From an uncultured Pseudomonadales bacterium (GTDB lineage: Bacteria; Pseudomonadota; Gammaproteobacteria; Pseudomonadales; Azotimanducaceae): a stretch of DNA of 64,000 bases. Position numbers and translations under genes: made by a program. Under the pieces are notes generated by a model, which made no database searches, was not told where the DNA came from, and saw only the letters and a list, made by a program, of their open reading frames with translations. Shown piece by piece: positions 49,068 to 60,152 of the stretch. The stretch covers positions 186,001-250,000 of the forward strand of contig OY282455.1 of the NCBI GenBank assembly GCA_958296195.1. Direction: 5' to 3'. Position 1 is the first letter of the stretch, and the number at the start of each line of letters is the position of its first letter.

Positions 49068-49388
49068 ATGGCTGACCACTACACATACCGCATCACTTGG
49101 TCGGCGGAGGACCGGGAGCACTTGGGCCTGTGCGCGGAGTTCCCGTCCCTAAGCTGGCTTGCGCCGACCCCGGCGCGGGCGCTGACCGGCATCCAAAAGC
49201 TGGTGGGTCAAGTGGTCGAGGACATGCGCGCCAACGGCGAGCCAGTGCCGGCGCCGTTGGCGGACCGCACCTACAGCGGCAAGTTCATGGTGCGGGTGCC
49301 GCCGCAGACGCACCGGGCGCTGGCCATCAAGGCGGCGGAGGAACGCGTGAGCCTGAACCGGCTGGCAAGCGCCCGGCTGGCGGAGTGA
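49068..49388 (+). CDS. HicB-like antitoxin
   Basis: The protein of about 106 residues starts at ATG 49068 (or 49062). It has a partly degraded RNase-H-like N-terminal domain (Y-R-I-T-W-S-A-E-D, L-C-A-E-F-P-S-L-S-W). A C-terminal ribbon-helix-helix follows (G-K-F-M-V-R-V-P-P-Q-T-H-R-A-L). Together with the upstream gene it forms a HicAB-type pair. AAGGAGG precedes the start. Confidence 0.8.
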   Translation: MADHYTYRITWSAEDREHLGLCAEFPSLSWLAPTPARALTGIQKLVGQVVEDMRANGEPVPAPLADRTYSGKFMVRVPPQTHRALAIKAAEERVSLNRLASARLAE

Positions 49389-49472
49389 CCGGACAAGGGA
49401 ATGAGTGGAGTTGCACGGCGCTGAATGCTTGCGCCGTGATAGAATTGCTTTTTTCCATGCGCCGCTTTTTTC

Positions 49473-52070
<2,598 letters not shown>

Positions 52071-52271
52071 CGGTCGCTTTTTCTTGCATGACCTGCGCGG
52101 CGCCACTGCGGTCAACAACGCCGCCACTGACGTCGTGGAGCGGTCGTCAACTTCGCCCTGCAATCCGCTTTTTTGAAGAGGGACTGAACAGATGCGCGAA
52201 CTGCTAGGCCGGAGCCCAAGCGCCCGTCGGATTGCCATATCGGTTTGCCGACGGGCGGCGGAGGCGCCGGC

Positions 52272-53354
52272 GTGAAGGAAAGAGCCTTCAACTTCTCCCC
52301 AGGGCCGGCGGCCTTGCCTGTGGAAGTGCTGGCCAAGGCGCGGGACGAACTGCTCAACTACCGGGGCGCCGGCATGTCCGTGATGGAGATGAGCCATCGC
52401 AGCCGGGAGTTCATGGACATGGCCGAGGCCGCCGAAGCGGACCTGCGCACCTTGCTGAACATGCCGGAGGAATACCAGGTGCTGTTCCTGCAAGGCGGCG
52501 CCACCACTCAGTTCTCCGCCGTGCCCCTGAACCTGCTCGGCGGCAAGACCAAGGCGGACTACGTACACACCGGCCACTGGTCGGCCAAGGCCATCAAGGA
52601 GGCGCGCAGCTTCTGCGACGTCAACGTGGCGGCCAGCGGCGAGGCATCCGGCTGCAACCACATACCGCCGCGAAGCGAATGGCGAGTGCGCGAGGACGCC
52701 GCCTATCTGCACATTTGCGGCAACGAGACCATCGGCGGTGTGCAGTTCCATGACTATCCCGACCTAGGCGCTCCCTTGGCGGCGGACCTGTCCTCGGATT
52801 TTCTCTCCCGCCCTTTGGAGGTGGGCCGTTTCGGTCTGATCTACGCCGGAGCGCAGAAGAACTTCGGCCCCGCCGGCCTGACCTTGGTGATCGTGCGGGA
52901 GGATTTGCTTGGCCGGGCGGCGCCGACCACGCCCACTCCCATAAACTATGAGGCGCAGCTCCGCGCCGACTCCATGTCCAACACGCCGCCCACGTTTGCC
53001 TGGTACATGGCCGGGCTGGTCTTCAAGTGGCTGCTCCGGCAGGGTGGGCTCGAGGCGATGGCGGCGCACAACGAAGCCAAGGCCACCATGCTGTACAACG
53101 CCGTCGACGGCAGTAACTTCTACCATTCCTCGGTGGCCGTCACTGACCGATCCTTGATGAACGTCCCCTTCACCCTGTCGGACCCGAGCTTGGACGGCGC
53201 CTTTCTGGAAGGCGCCAAGGCTCGCGGCCTGCTCAACCTGAAGGGACACCGCAGCGTCGGCGGCATGAGGGCCAGCCTGTACAACGCCGTCCCGCAGGAG
53301 GCGGTGACCGCCTTGGTGACGTACATGGCCGAATTCGAGCGGGAGCGGGCCTAG
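52272..53354 (+). CDS. serC: Phosphoserine aminotransferase
   Basis: From GTG 52272 (V-K-E-R-A-F-N-F-S-P-G-P-A-A-L-P) the protein has 360 residues, the usual SerC length. It carries G-G-A-T-T-Q-F near 75, H-I-C-G-N-E-T-I-G-G and the PLP lysine in Y-A-G-A-Q-K-N-F-G-P-A-G. It makes phosphoserine from 3-phosphohydroxypyruvate and also serves PLP synthesis. The 200 bp between gyrA and serC hold no gene. Confidence 0.97.
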   Translation: MKERAFNFSPGPAALPVEVLAKARDELLNYRGAGMSVMEMSHRSREFMDMAEAAEADLRTLLNMPEEYQVLFLQGGATTQFSAVPLNLLGGKTKADYVHTGHWSAKAIKEARSFCDVNVAASGEASGCNHIPPRSEWRVREDAAYLHICGNETIGGVQFHDYPDLGAPLAADLSSDFLSRPLEVGRFGLIYAGAQKNFGPAGLTLVIVREDLLGRAAPTTPTPINYEAQLRADSMSNTPPTFAWYMAGLVFKWLLRQGGLEAMAAHNEAKATMLYNAVDGSNFYHSSVAVTDRSLMNVPFTLSDPSLDGAFLEGAKARGLLNLKGHRSVGGMRASLYNAVPQEAVTALVTYMAEFERERA

Positions 53355-53422
53355 AGGCGCATTGGCCGGCAGCTTCCAGCACCAACGGCGCGGCGCAAGC
53401 GGCAGGTTAAACTAAGCCCATC

Positions 53423-54532
53423 ATGAGCAAGGATGACGCCGCACTCGCCCCCATCCGCAAGCGCATCGACGAGGTGGACGCCGAACTGCAACGGTTGCTG
53501 AACGAGCGGGCCGCCCTAGCCTTGGAGGTGGGCCGCATCAAGCAGGCGCAGCCCGGCGATGCGCCGCCAGTCTTCTACCGCCCGGAACGGGAGGCGCAGG
53601 TGCTGGCCGTCCTGAAGGCGCGCAACCAAGGCCCCTTGCCCGACGAAGCCGTCGCCCGCCTGTTCCGCGAGATCATCTCCTGCTGCCTTTCCTTGGAGCA
53701 GCCCCTAAGCATCGCCTACCTAGGGCCGGCCGGCACCTACACGGAAATGGCGGCGCTGGCGCAATTCGGCCACTTCGCCCACACCCGGCCCCTGCCGGCC
53801 ATCGATGAGGTGTTCCGGGAGGTGGAGAGCGGCGGCGCCCACTTCGGCGTCGTGCCGGTGGAGAACTCCACCGAGGGAATGGTCAACCACACCCTGGACT
53901 GCTTCATGGAGTTTCCCCGGCAGGTCAAGATCTGCGCCGAAGTGGAACTGCCCATCCACCACGCCCTCATCCTGCACCCAGACAACCGCGGCGGCCCCGA
54001 AGCGGTGGCGAAGATCCTCTCCCACGCCCAGTCCCTAGCGCAGTGCCGGGTCTGGCTGGACAGCCACTATCCGGGCGTCAAGCGCCTGGCGGTGGCCAGC
54101 AACGCCGAGGCGGCGCTGCAGGTTTCCCAAGACCCCAGCCTAGCCGCAGTGGCGGGGGAGACGGCGGCGGAGCGCTACGGCCTGAAGGTGGCCGCCTGCC
54201 GCATTGAGGACCACCCGGACAACAAGACCCGCTTTCTGGTGCTGGGCCGACAGGACGTCGGTCCCTGCGGGCAGGACAAAACCTCGATTCTGGTCTCCAC
54301 CAAGAACGAGCCGGGGGCGCTGTTCCGGGTGCTGGAGCCCTTCCATCGGCACAACATCTCCCTAAGCCGCATCGAGACCCGTCCGGCCCGCTCCGGGGAC
54401 TGGTCCTACGTCTTCTTCATCGACTTCGACGGCCACGGCCAAGACTCCTTGGTGCGCCAAGCCCTGCAGGAGGTGGCGGCGGTGGCCCTGGAGGTGCGCT
54501 CCCTCGGCTCCTACCCCCGCTCCTTGGTCTAG
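53423..54532 (+). CDS. pheA: Chorismate mutase/prephenate dehydratase (P-protein)
   Basis: The 369-residue protein has a chorismate mutase domain (1-~90, R-K-R-I-D-E-V-D-A-E-L-Q-R-L-L-N-E-R). The prephenate dehydratase domain starts Y-L-G-P-A-G-T-Y-T-E and contains the N-K-T-R-F motif. A C-terminal ACT domain has G-A-L-F-R-V-L and the E-T-R-P Phe-binding motif. It commits chorismate to phenylalanine and is normally feedback-inhibited. In the common gammaproteobacterial order hisC follows; here it is 9 kb away. Confidence 0.97.
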   Translation: MSKDDAALAPIRKRIDEVDAELQRLLNERAALALEVGRIKQAQPGDAPPVFYRPEREAQVLAVLKARNQGPLPDEAVARLFREIISCCLSLEQPLSIAYLGPAGTYTEMAALAQFGHFAHTRPLPAIDEVFREVESGGAHFGVVPVENSTEGMVNHTLDCFMEFPRQVKICAEVELPIHHALILHPDNRGGPEAVAKILSHAQSLAQCRVWLDSHYPGVKRLAVASNAEAALQVSQDPSLAAVAGETAAERYGLKVAACRIEDHPDNKTRFLVLGRQDVGPCGQDKTSILVSTKNEPGALFRVLEPFHRHNISLSRIETRPARSGDWSYVFFIDFDGHGQDSLVRQALQEVAAVALEVRSLGSYPRSLV

Positions 54533-54618
54533 GTCGAGGCATAGGGGATTTCCCCGATAGCCTTTCCCAAGCCTGTGCCGATAAATTGGCTGGCACGTTC
54601 CCCGACGGAGAGGCAAAA

Positions 54619-56994
54619 ATGAACGCTCCACCACGAAACTCGGCCCCCTCTAGGCTGTCAAGCTGCACGACTTTCGCCTTGGCGCTTGGGTTAACCCTAG
54701 CTGCGCCGACGGCCGCTGAAGAAGTCGCTGAGACCGATGGCGAGTACGTTCCTATTGAAGAAGTCTTGGTGACGGCCACAAAAAGAACTGAATCCCTGCA
54801 AACCGTCGGCCTCAGCCTAACCGCATTGAGCGGCGACGAGTTGCAGGCGCGCGGCGCCGCCGACTTTGAGGACTACGCCGTCGCCATTCCCAACTTGGCC
54901 TTTGGCGCCACCGATGACGGCATCCTAGCCAACCGCACCATCTCCGTGCGCGGCATTGAGGGCCTGAACACCACCAGCTTCTACATCGACGACGTGCCCT
55001 TGGACGAATCCGTGGATCCGCTGGTGCTGGACGTGGAGCGCATCGAGGTGCTGCGCGGCCCCCAAGGCACACTCTACGGCGCTCGGGGGCTGGGTGGCAC
55101 CATTCGGGTCATCACCAAGCGACCGGAGTTCGATGGCACCTTCGGGCGGCTGAATCTGGCCACTTCCCACACCAAGCACGGGGACCTCAACTATGAATTC
55201 GACGGCGCCTTCAACCTGCCCCTTGCCGACAATGCGGCCATTCGCCTGCTCGGCTACTATCAGCGCGAAGCGGGCATTTTCGATCTGGTGGTCGGCCCGG
55301 CGACGGCGCCGGGGGTCGCGGCGGCGGCCGGTGCGCCAGGCGCAATCACCGGGGATCCAGCGGAGGAGGAGAGCAACGTTGATGACAAGACCACTTACGG
55401 TGCCCAGTTGGCCTTTCGCTGGGTGCCCACCGATGTTTTCACGGTAGATGCCCGAGCGCTTTACCAAAAGACCGATCTGGACGGGTTTCCACTGGCCGAC
55501 CTAGCCTTCGCCGCCGCCCCGGAACCCTTCAAGCTGAGGGCTGGGGACCTCACCCAAAACCGGCTGTTCAATGTGCGGGAGGGCGGCGAGGACGAATGGG
55601 CGCAATTCAGCCTGACCCTTGGCTATGAAGCCGAATTCGGTGCCTTCACTTCCTCCACCGGCTACTTCACCCGCGACACCTTTGAATATGAGGACAGCAG
55701 CGAATTCATCTCCTTCACCCTGTTGGGGGGGATTTTGCCATCCTTCGGTTTGCCCACCGCTCCGGCGCCGGTGCCTTCGCCCATCTTCCAGACGCTTGAA
55801 TTCGACACCTTTATGCAGGAGGTGCGGTTCGTCTCCAGCTTTGACGGCCCCTTGCAGATGATCGCCGGCGCCTTTTACCAAGACACGGACGACGATGAGG
55901 CGTTTCAGCCGGAAAACATCGCCACCGGCTTCGGCGCCGCCTTCGATGGGTTCCTGGGTCTGCCGCCTGGCACCAGCAGCGATCTGATCTTCACCTCCGA
56001 CACCATTCGCACGGTTGAGGAAATCGGTCTGTTTGGCGAATTTTCCTATGATCTGACGGACCGCTTCACCGCCACCATCGGGCTTAGATACTTCGACACC
56101 GAAGTGTTTTACGATGACTACAACGCCGGATTCGCCGCCGGCGGCGTGATCGACCTGCCGCCGGCAACCCAAAAGGAAAACGGCGTCAACCTGAAGTTCC
56201 TCGTGGAGTACCAACAGAGCGACAGCCTGTTCCTGTTTGCGTCCGCCGCGGAGGGCTTCCGCATTGGCGGCGTCAACCGCGAGCTCTCCGATGCGCTTGG
56301 CTGCGAAACCCAATTGAACGCCTTGGGGCTGAGCAAAGCCGACGGGAGAACCTACGACTCGGACAAACTTTGGAGCTACGAACTCGGCGCCAAGCTCGGC
56401 ACCGCAGATCAACGCTACACCTTCAACGCCTCCGCGTTCTACGTCGATTTCGACGAGCTGCAGCAGCGGGTGCTGCTCACCTGCGGCTTTGACCTGAACA
56501 TCAACGGCGGCGCCGCCCGTAGCCTCGGGTTTGAGGCGGAGTTCAACGCGCAGCCGGTGGATGGCTTGCGGATGCAGCTAGCCGCCGGATACACGGACGC
56601 CGAGTTCACCGAAACTGTCCCCGGCGGCGTCAACGACGGCGACCCCCTGCAACAGGTTCCAGAGTGGACCTTCTCCGCCACCTTGGACTACGAGCGGCCG
56701 GCGTTCGGGGACTTCAATTGGTTTGTGCGCGGCGACTTCGCCCATGTCGGCAGCTCCATCAGCACGGTCGTCGATAGCGGCAACCCCCGCATCCGACCGA
56801 GCTTCAACATCCTGAACGCCCGCATCGGCCTGCGCTCGCTGAACTACAGGGTAGCCCTGTTCATGGACAATCTGTTCAACGAGGAAGCCGTTTATTCGGA
56901 CAACCGCACTCTCGCGGCAGAGGCCGCCGGGAGGCCCCGCATCGTCCGCAATCGGCCGGCCACGGTTGGCTTGAGCCTAGGCTACGACTTCTAG
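54619..56994 (+). CDS. TonB-dependent outer-membrane receptor
   Basis: From ATG 54619 the protein has 791 residues. A signal peptide (to about A-A-E-E) is followed by a TonB-box-like E-E-V-L-V-T-A-T-K-R. A plug domain comes next (S-V-R-G-I-E-G-L-N-T-T, V-E-V-L-R-G-P-Q-G-T-L-Y-G-A). The C-terminal barrel ends in aromatic Phe (L-S-L-G-Y-D-F). It imports an unidentified ligand; neither siderophore nor cobalamin genes are adjacent. It breaks the pheA-hisC linkage. Confidence 0.93.
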   Translation: MNAPPRNSAPSRLSSCTTFALALGLTLAAPTAAEEVAETDGEYVPIEEVLVTATKRTESLQTVGLSLTALSGDELQARGAADFEDYAVAIPNLAFGATDDGILANRTISVRGIEGLNTTSFYIDDVPLDESVDPLVLDVERIEVLRGPQGTLYGARGLGGTIRVITKRPEFDGTFGRLNLATSHTKHGDLNYEFDGAFNLPLADNAAIRLLGYYQREAGIFDLVVGPATAPGVAAAAGAPGAITGDPAEEESNVDDKTTYGAQLAFRWVPTDVFTVDARALYQKTDLDGFPLADLAFAAAPEPFKLRAGDLTQNRLFNVREGGEDEWAQFSLTLGYEAEFGAFTSSTGYFTRDTFEYEDSSEFISFTLLGGILPSFGLPTAPAPVPSPIFQTLEFDTFMQEVRFVSSFDGPLQMIAGAFYQDTDDDEAFQPENIATGFGAAFDGFLGLPPGTSSDLIFTSDTIRTVEEIGLFGEFSYDLTDRFTATIGLRYFDTEVFYDDYNAGFAAGGVIDLPPATQKENGVNLKFLVEYQQSDSLFLFASAAEGFRIGGVNRELSDALGCETQLNALGLSKADGRTYDSDKLWSYELGAKLGTADQRYTFNASAFYVDFDELQQRVLLTCGFDLNINGGAARSLGFEAEFNAQPVDGLRMQLAAGYTDAEFTETVPGGVNDGDPLQQVPEWTFSATLDYERPAFGDFNWFVRGDFAHVGSSISTVVDSGNPRIRPSFNILNARIGLRSLNYRVALFMDNLFNEEAVYSDNRTLAAEAAGRPRIVRNRPATVGLSLGYDF

Positions 56995-57032
56995 TTCCAG
57001 CGCCCCGAGCACAGCAGCCGGCACTACGGTAG

Positions 57033-57827
57033 ATGGTGACAGCGGCGGATGGCGCCGCCCTCCATGTGGAGGAGCACGGCAGCGGCAGGCCGGTGGTTCT
57101 GATCCATGGGGTGCTGATGTCCAGCCGCTTCTTCGCTCCGCAAGTGGAGCGGCTTGCTCCGCATTGCCGCCTCATCCTGTTTGACCTTCCCGGCCACGGC
57201 CAATCGGAGGCCCGCCCCGCCGGGCACACCGTGGCCGCCTACGCCGAGGCTCTGCATCGGTTGATGGAGGCGCTGGATTTGCGGGATGCGGTTTTGGTGG
57301 GCTGGTCCATGGGCGCTTTCGTCATGTGGGACTACCTGCACAACCACGGCCGGCAGCGAACGGAGCGCTGCGTCGTAGTGGATGAGTTGGCCAGCGATTT
57401 CAAGTGGCCCGACTATCCCCACGGCGCCCTTGACCTGCCGCGCCTGTGCAACCTGATGGCGCAGATCCAGAGCGACTATGCGAGCGTAGCGGAGGCCCTG
57501 GTGGACGCCATGTTCGCCACGTCGCCGCAAGGTGCGGAGCGCACACGGCTGAAGAGCGAAATCCTGCGCGTCAGCCCAGCCAACGCCAGCGCCATCTTCT
57601 TTGATCAAACCATGCGCGACTTCCGCACTGTGCTGCCCAGCCTGACCGCGCCTTGCCTAGTGGCCGCCGGCGCGGATGAAAAGCTGGTGACCCTAGCCGG
57701 CGCCAAGGACTTGGCGGCGCGCCTGCCGGATGCCCGTTTGCAGGTGTTCGACAACAGCGGCCACTGTCCCTTTCTAGAGGAGCCGGACGCCTTCGCCGCC
57801 GCCATCCGCCGCTTCGCCGCCCTGTAG
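57033..57827 (+). CDS. Alpha/beta-hydrolase
   Basis: The 264-residue protein has V-L-I-H-G-V-L-M-S, D-L-P-G-H-G-Q-S, the nucleophile G-W-S-M-G near 90-94 and N-S-G-H-C-P-F-L-E-E with catalytic His. This layout resembles BioH/RutD-like and other non-heme peroxidase-like hydrolases. It starts 38 bp behind the receptor gene and may share its transcript. Copies of its last codons appear in the repeats downstream. Confidence 0.88.
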   Translation: MVTAADGAALHVEEHGSGRPVVLIHGVLMSSRFFAPQVERLAPHCRLILFDLPGHGQSEARPAGHTVAAYAEALHRLMEALDLRDAVLVGWSMGAFVMWDYLHNHGRQRTERCVVVDELASDFKWPDYPHGALDLPRLCNLMAQIQSDYASVAEALVDAMFATSPQGAERTRLKSEILRVSPANASAIFFDQTMRDFRTVLPSLTAPCLVAAGADEKLVTLAGAKDLAARLPDARLQVFDNSGHCPFLEEPDAFAAAIRRFAAL

Positions 57828-58230
57828 CCCGGATATTGCTCCAGGGTGTGCGGGGGGCGCTCACCCGACGGCGCTTTATGGAGGAGCCGGACACCTTCGC
57901 CGCCCTGTAGCCCGGATATTGCACCAAGGTGTGCGGGGCACTCACCCGACGGCGCTTCCAAGCGGGCTGGTCCTTCAAGGGTCGGGGCGCTTTTCGCCGC
58001 CCTGTAGCTCGGATATTGCACCAAGGCGTGCGGGGCGCTCACCCGACGGCGCTTCCAAGCGGGCTGGTCCTCCAAGGGTCGGGGCGCTTTTCGCCGCCCT
58101 GTAGCTCGGATATCGCACCAAGGCGTGCGGGGCGCTCACCCGACGGCGCTTCCAAGCGGGCTGGCCCTCCAAGGGTCGGGGCGCTTACCGTGAGCTTTAA
58201 CACGCGCCGTCGGGTGAGCGCCCCGCACAC
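57815..58230. repeat. Tandem and inverted REP-like repeats after the hydrolase gene
   Basis: The block ccctgtag-cccggatattg, tgcggggcgctcacccgacg and gcgctt recurs at about 57820, 57904, 58002 and 58098, with spacing of roughly 84-98 bp. Longer copies include caagcgggctggtcctccaa. An inverted copy (cgccgtcgggtgagcgcccc) closes the array near 58205. It may act as transcript end or as a recombination site. Confidence 0.75.
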
Positions 58231-58358
58231 TTCAAGCTGGTCGGCAGCGAATGGGCCAACACATTTTGCAACGCGGAATCATCCTGCAATTTGAACAAAA
58301 CCGAGTGGATAACGATGATTTTCAGCAAATGAATCGGCGGCTTGGTGCGATTTGCGGG

Positions 58359-59483
58359 CTAAAAGGAAAGCTGCCTTATCAGTTCGGTGCGGTTGCACAC
58401 TTGGGTTTTCTTATAGATGTGGGTCATGTGGTGCTCCACGGTTTTGACGCTGATGCCCAGTTCCCCGGCCATCTGCAAGGTGGTCAGGCCGCGGCACACC
58501 TGATGGACGATGTCACGCTCCCGGGGCGTTAGGGCGAAGGCGCTCAGGCGAGACTCCGCTATCAACTCCGCGTCCGGCGCCAGAAAGATCACGAGGACCA
58601 ACGGCGGCTGCCCGTCAGCCTGGAGCAAATCCACCCGAATGCGCCCGGTTCCATGCAGGTTGTCGAAGGTCTTCAGCACGTCGTCCGTGCTGTGGTCCTT
58701 GACGCGCTGCAGCAGAACATTGCGCACATAGCCGCAAATCTCAGGCGGGAGGTGGCGTTCAACGGAAGCCGCCGCCTCATCCACCATGACCAGGTCGCTG
58801 GACCCCAACCCCAGGTTTTTCATGGCGTCGCCGGCCGAGTCGATCACATGGAAGTTTTGGTCCAGCACCAAGTAGTGGCGCACGGACCCCTGCGCCATCA
58901 ATTTTCTGGCTACTGCCCGCAAGCGCAGGCTGCTGTTGACTAGCTGCCGCAAGCGCAAGCCGTAGGCGATCTGGGCGGCGAACAACCGCGCCTTGATGCG
59001 ATCTCGCTCCGAGTAGTGCGGCATCGTGCGGCTGCGGTGAAAGCCGAACAGGCCCAGAGTGCCTTGCCGGTCGCCGACGCCGAAAATCATGCTGCTGTGG
59101 ATGTTCTGAGGCCGCAGGAAGTCTTGGTAGTATTCGGAGGCGACGTAGCTGCGCTCGCTGTCAATTTCCTGATCCGTGGAAACGATCAGCTTGCGCCCAA
59201 GGGCGGCGCGCCGCCTTAAGCCGTTGAAGCAGGGGTCAACGGCGAGGTAATGCCTTTCGTAGCGGCGGACAGCCCCAGCATCCACCTTGAAGCCAAACCC
59301 GTCCCACAAGGGCGAACCGCCCAGATCGTCGCCCATGCTGTAGAACACGGCGCTCTTGGAGCCGAACAGATCGGTCATCCGTTGGAAAAGGACAGCTGGA
59401 AACTGCGATTCCGCGGCGCATTCCTGAGCCAAGCCGGATATCTCCAAAATGCTGTCCACATCCTCTGCGGATAAATTGGGCAT
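58359..59483 (-). CDS. LuxR-family transcriptional regulator
   Basis: The 374-residue protein has a GAF-like N-terminal region (F-Q-R-M-T-D-L-F-G-S-K-S). A C-terminal LuxR HTH reads L-T-P-R-E-R-D-I-V-H-Q-V-C-R-G and I-S-V-K-T-V-E-H-H-M-T-H-I-Y-K-K-T. It lacks the N-terminal acyl-homoserine-lactone signature I would expect in quorum sensors. The regulated genes are unknown. Confidence 0.85.
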   Translation of the reverse strand: MPNLSAEDVDSILEISGLAQECAAESQFPAVLFQRMTDLFGSKSAVFYSMGDDLGGSPLWDGFGFKVDAGAVRRYERHYLAVDPCFNGLRRRAALGRKLIVSTDQEIDSERSYVASEYYQDFLRPQNIHSSMIFGVGDRQGTLGLFGFHRSRTMPHYSERDRIKARLFAAQIAYGLRLRQLVNSSLRLRAVARKLMAQGSVRHYLVLDQNFHVIDSAGDAMKNLGLGSSDLVMVDEAAASVERHLPPEICGYVRNVLLQRVKDHSTDDVLKTFDNLHGTGRIRVDLLQADGQPPLVLVIFLAPDAELIAESRLSAFALTPRERDIVHQVCRGLTTLQMAGELGISVKTVEHHMTHIYKKTQVCNRTELIRQLSF

Positions 59484-59586
59484 CGCTCCAAACCGCTCAT
59501 TTGGCCACCAACAACCAGCGCAAAATACGCCACCGACCCCATGGCGTCAAACGGCGCCGGAGGGTCCTAGGCCGCCGGCATTCCAG

Positions 59587-60048
59587 TCAACCGACAAAGG
59601 GCAGCACCGCCCCGGCCTTGAGCTCCTTCAGCACGACGTTGGAGCGCACATGCAGCACACCCGGCAGCTTCAGCAGAAAAGCCTCCAAAAAGCGGTCGTA
59701 TGCATCGACGTCCTTGGTCACCACTCTGAGGTGATAGTCGGCCTCGCCGCTGGTGGCGTAGCATTCCTGCACTTCCGGCCTTTCCTGCACCCGCCGAATG
59801 AAGGCCTGCACGTTTTCCGCCTCATGTCGCTGTAGGGATATCTGCACCAGAGCGCAGAATCCAAACCCGGCCTGACGACGATCCACCACGGCTGCGTAGC
59901 CGGTGATGACCCCAGCTTGCTCGAGGGCCTGCATTCGCCGCCAAGACGAGGAGGCGGAAAGGCCGATGGCCTCCCCTAGTTCGGCGACGGTGGCGCGACC
60001 ATGCCTTTGCAGATGGGTGATCAACTTTCGGTCGGCTTTTTCCAGCAT
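59587..60048 (-). CDS. Lrp/AsnC-family regulator
   Basis: From ATG 60048 (M-L-E-K-A-D-R-K-L-I) the protein has 153 residues. It has the HTH G-E-A-I-G-L-S-A-S-S-S-W-R-R-M and an RAM domain with the effector loop. It is divergent from the indolepyruvate oxidoreductase gene 104 bp away, so it probably controls that gene in response to an amino acid. The intervening bases are AT-rich (gaaaatttttccgattatga). Confidence 0.9.
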   Translation of the reverse strand: MLEKADRKLITHLQRHGRATVAELGEAIGLSASSSWRRMQALEQAGVITGYAAVVDRRQAGFGFCALVQISLQRHEAENVQAFIRRVQERPEVQECYATSGEADYHLRVVTKDVDAYDRFLEAFLLKLPGVLHVRSNVVLKELKAGAVLPFVG

Positions 60049-60152
60049 GATTTTTCCCAATAAGCGAAAGCGCGGAAAATTTTTCCGATTATGAACTATT
60101 TTTTGCAAAAATAGAGAGCACTTTGCGCCTCGGGTTTGTCATGCTTTTTGGC

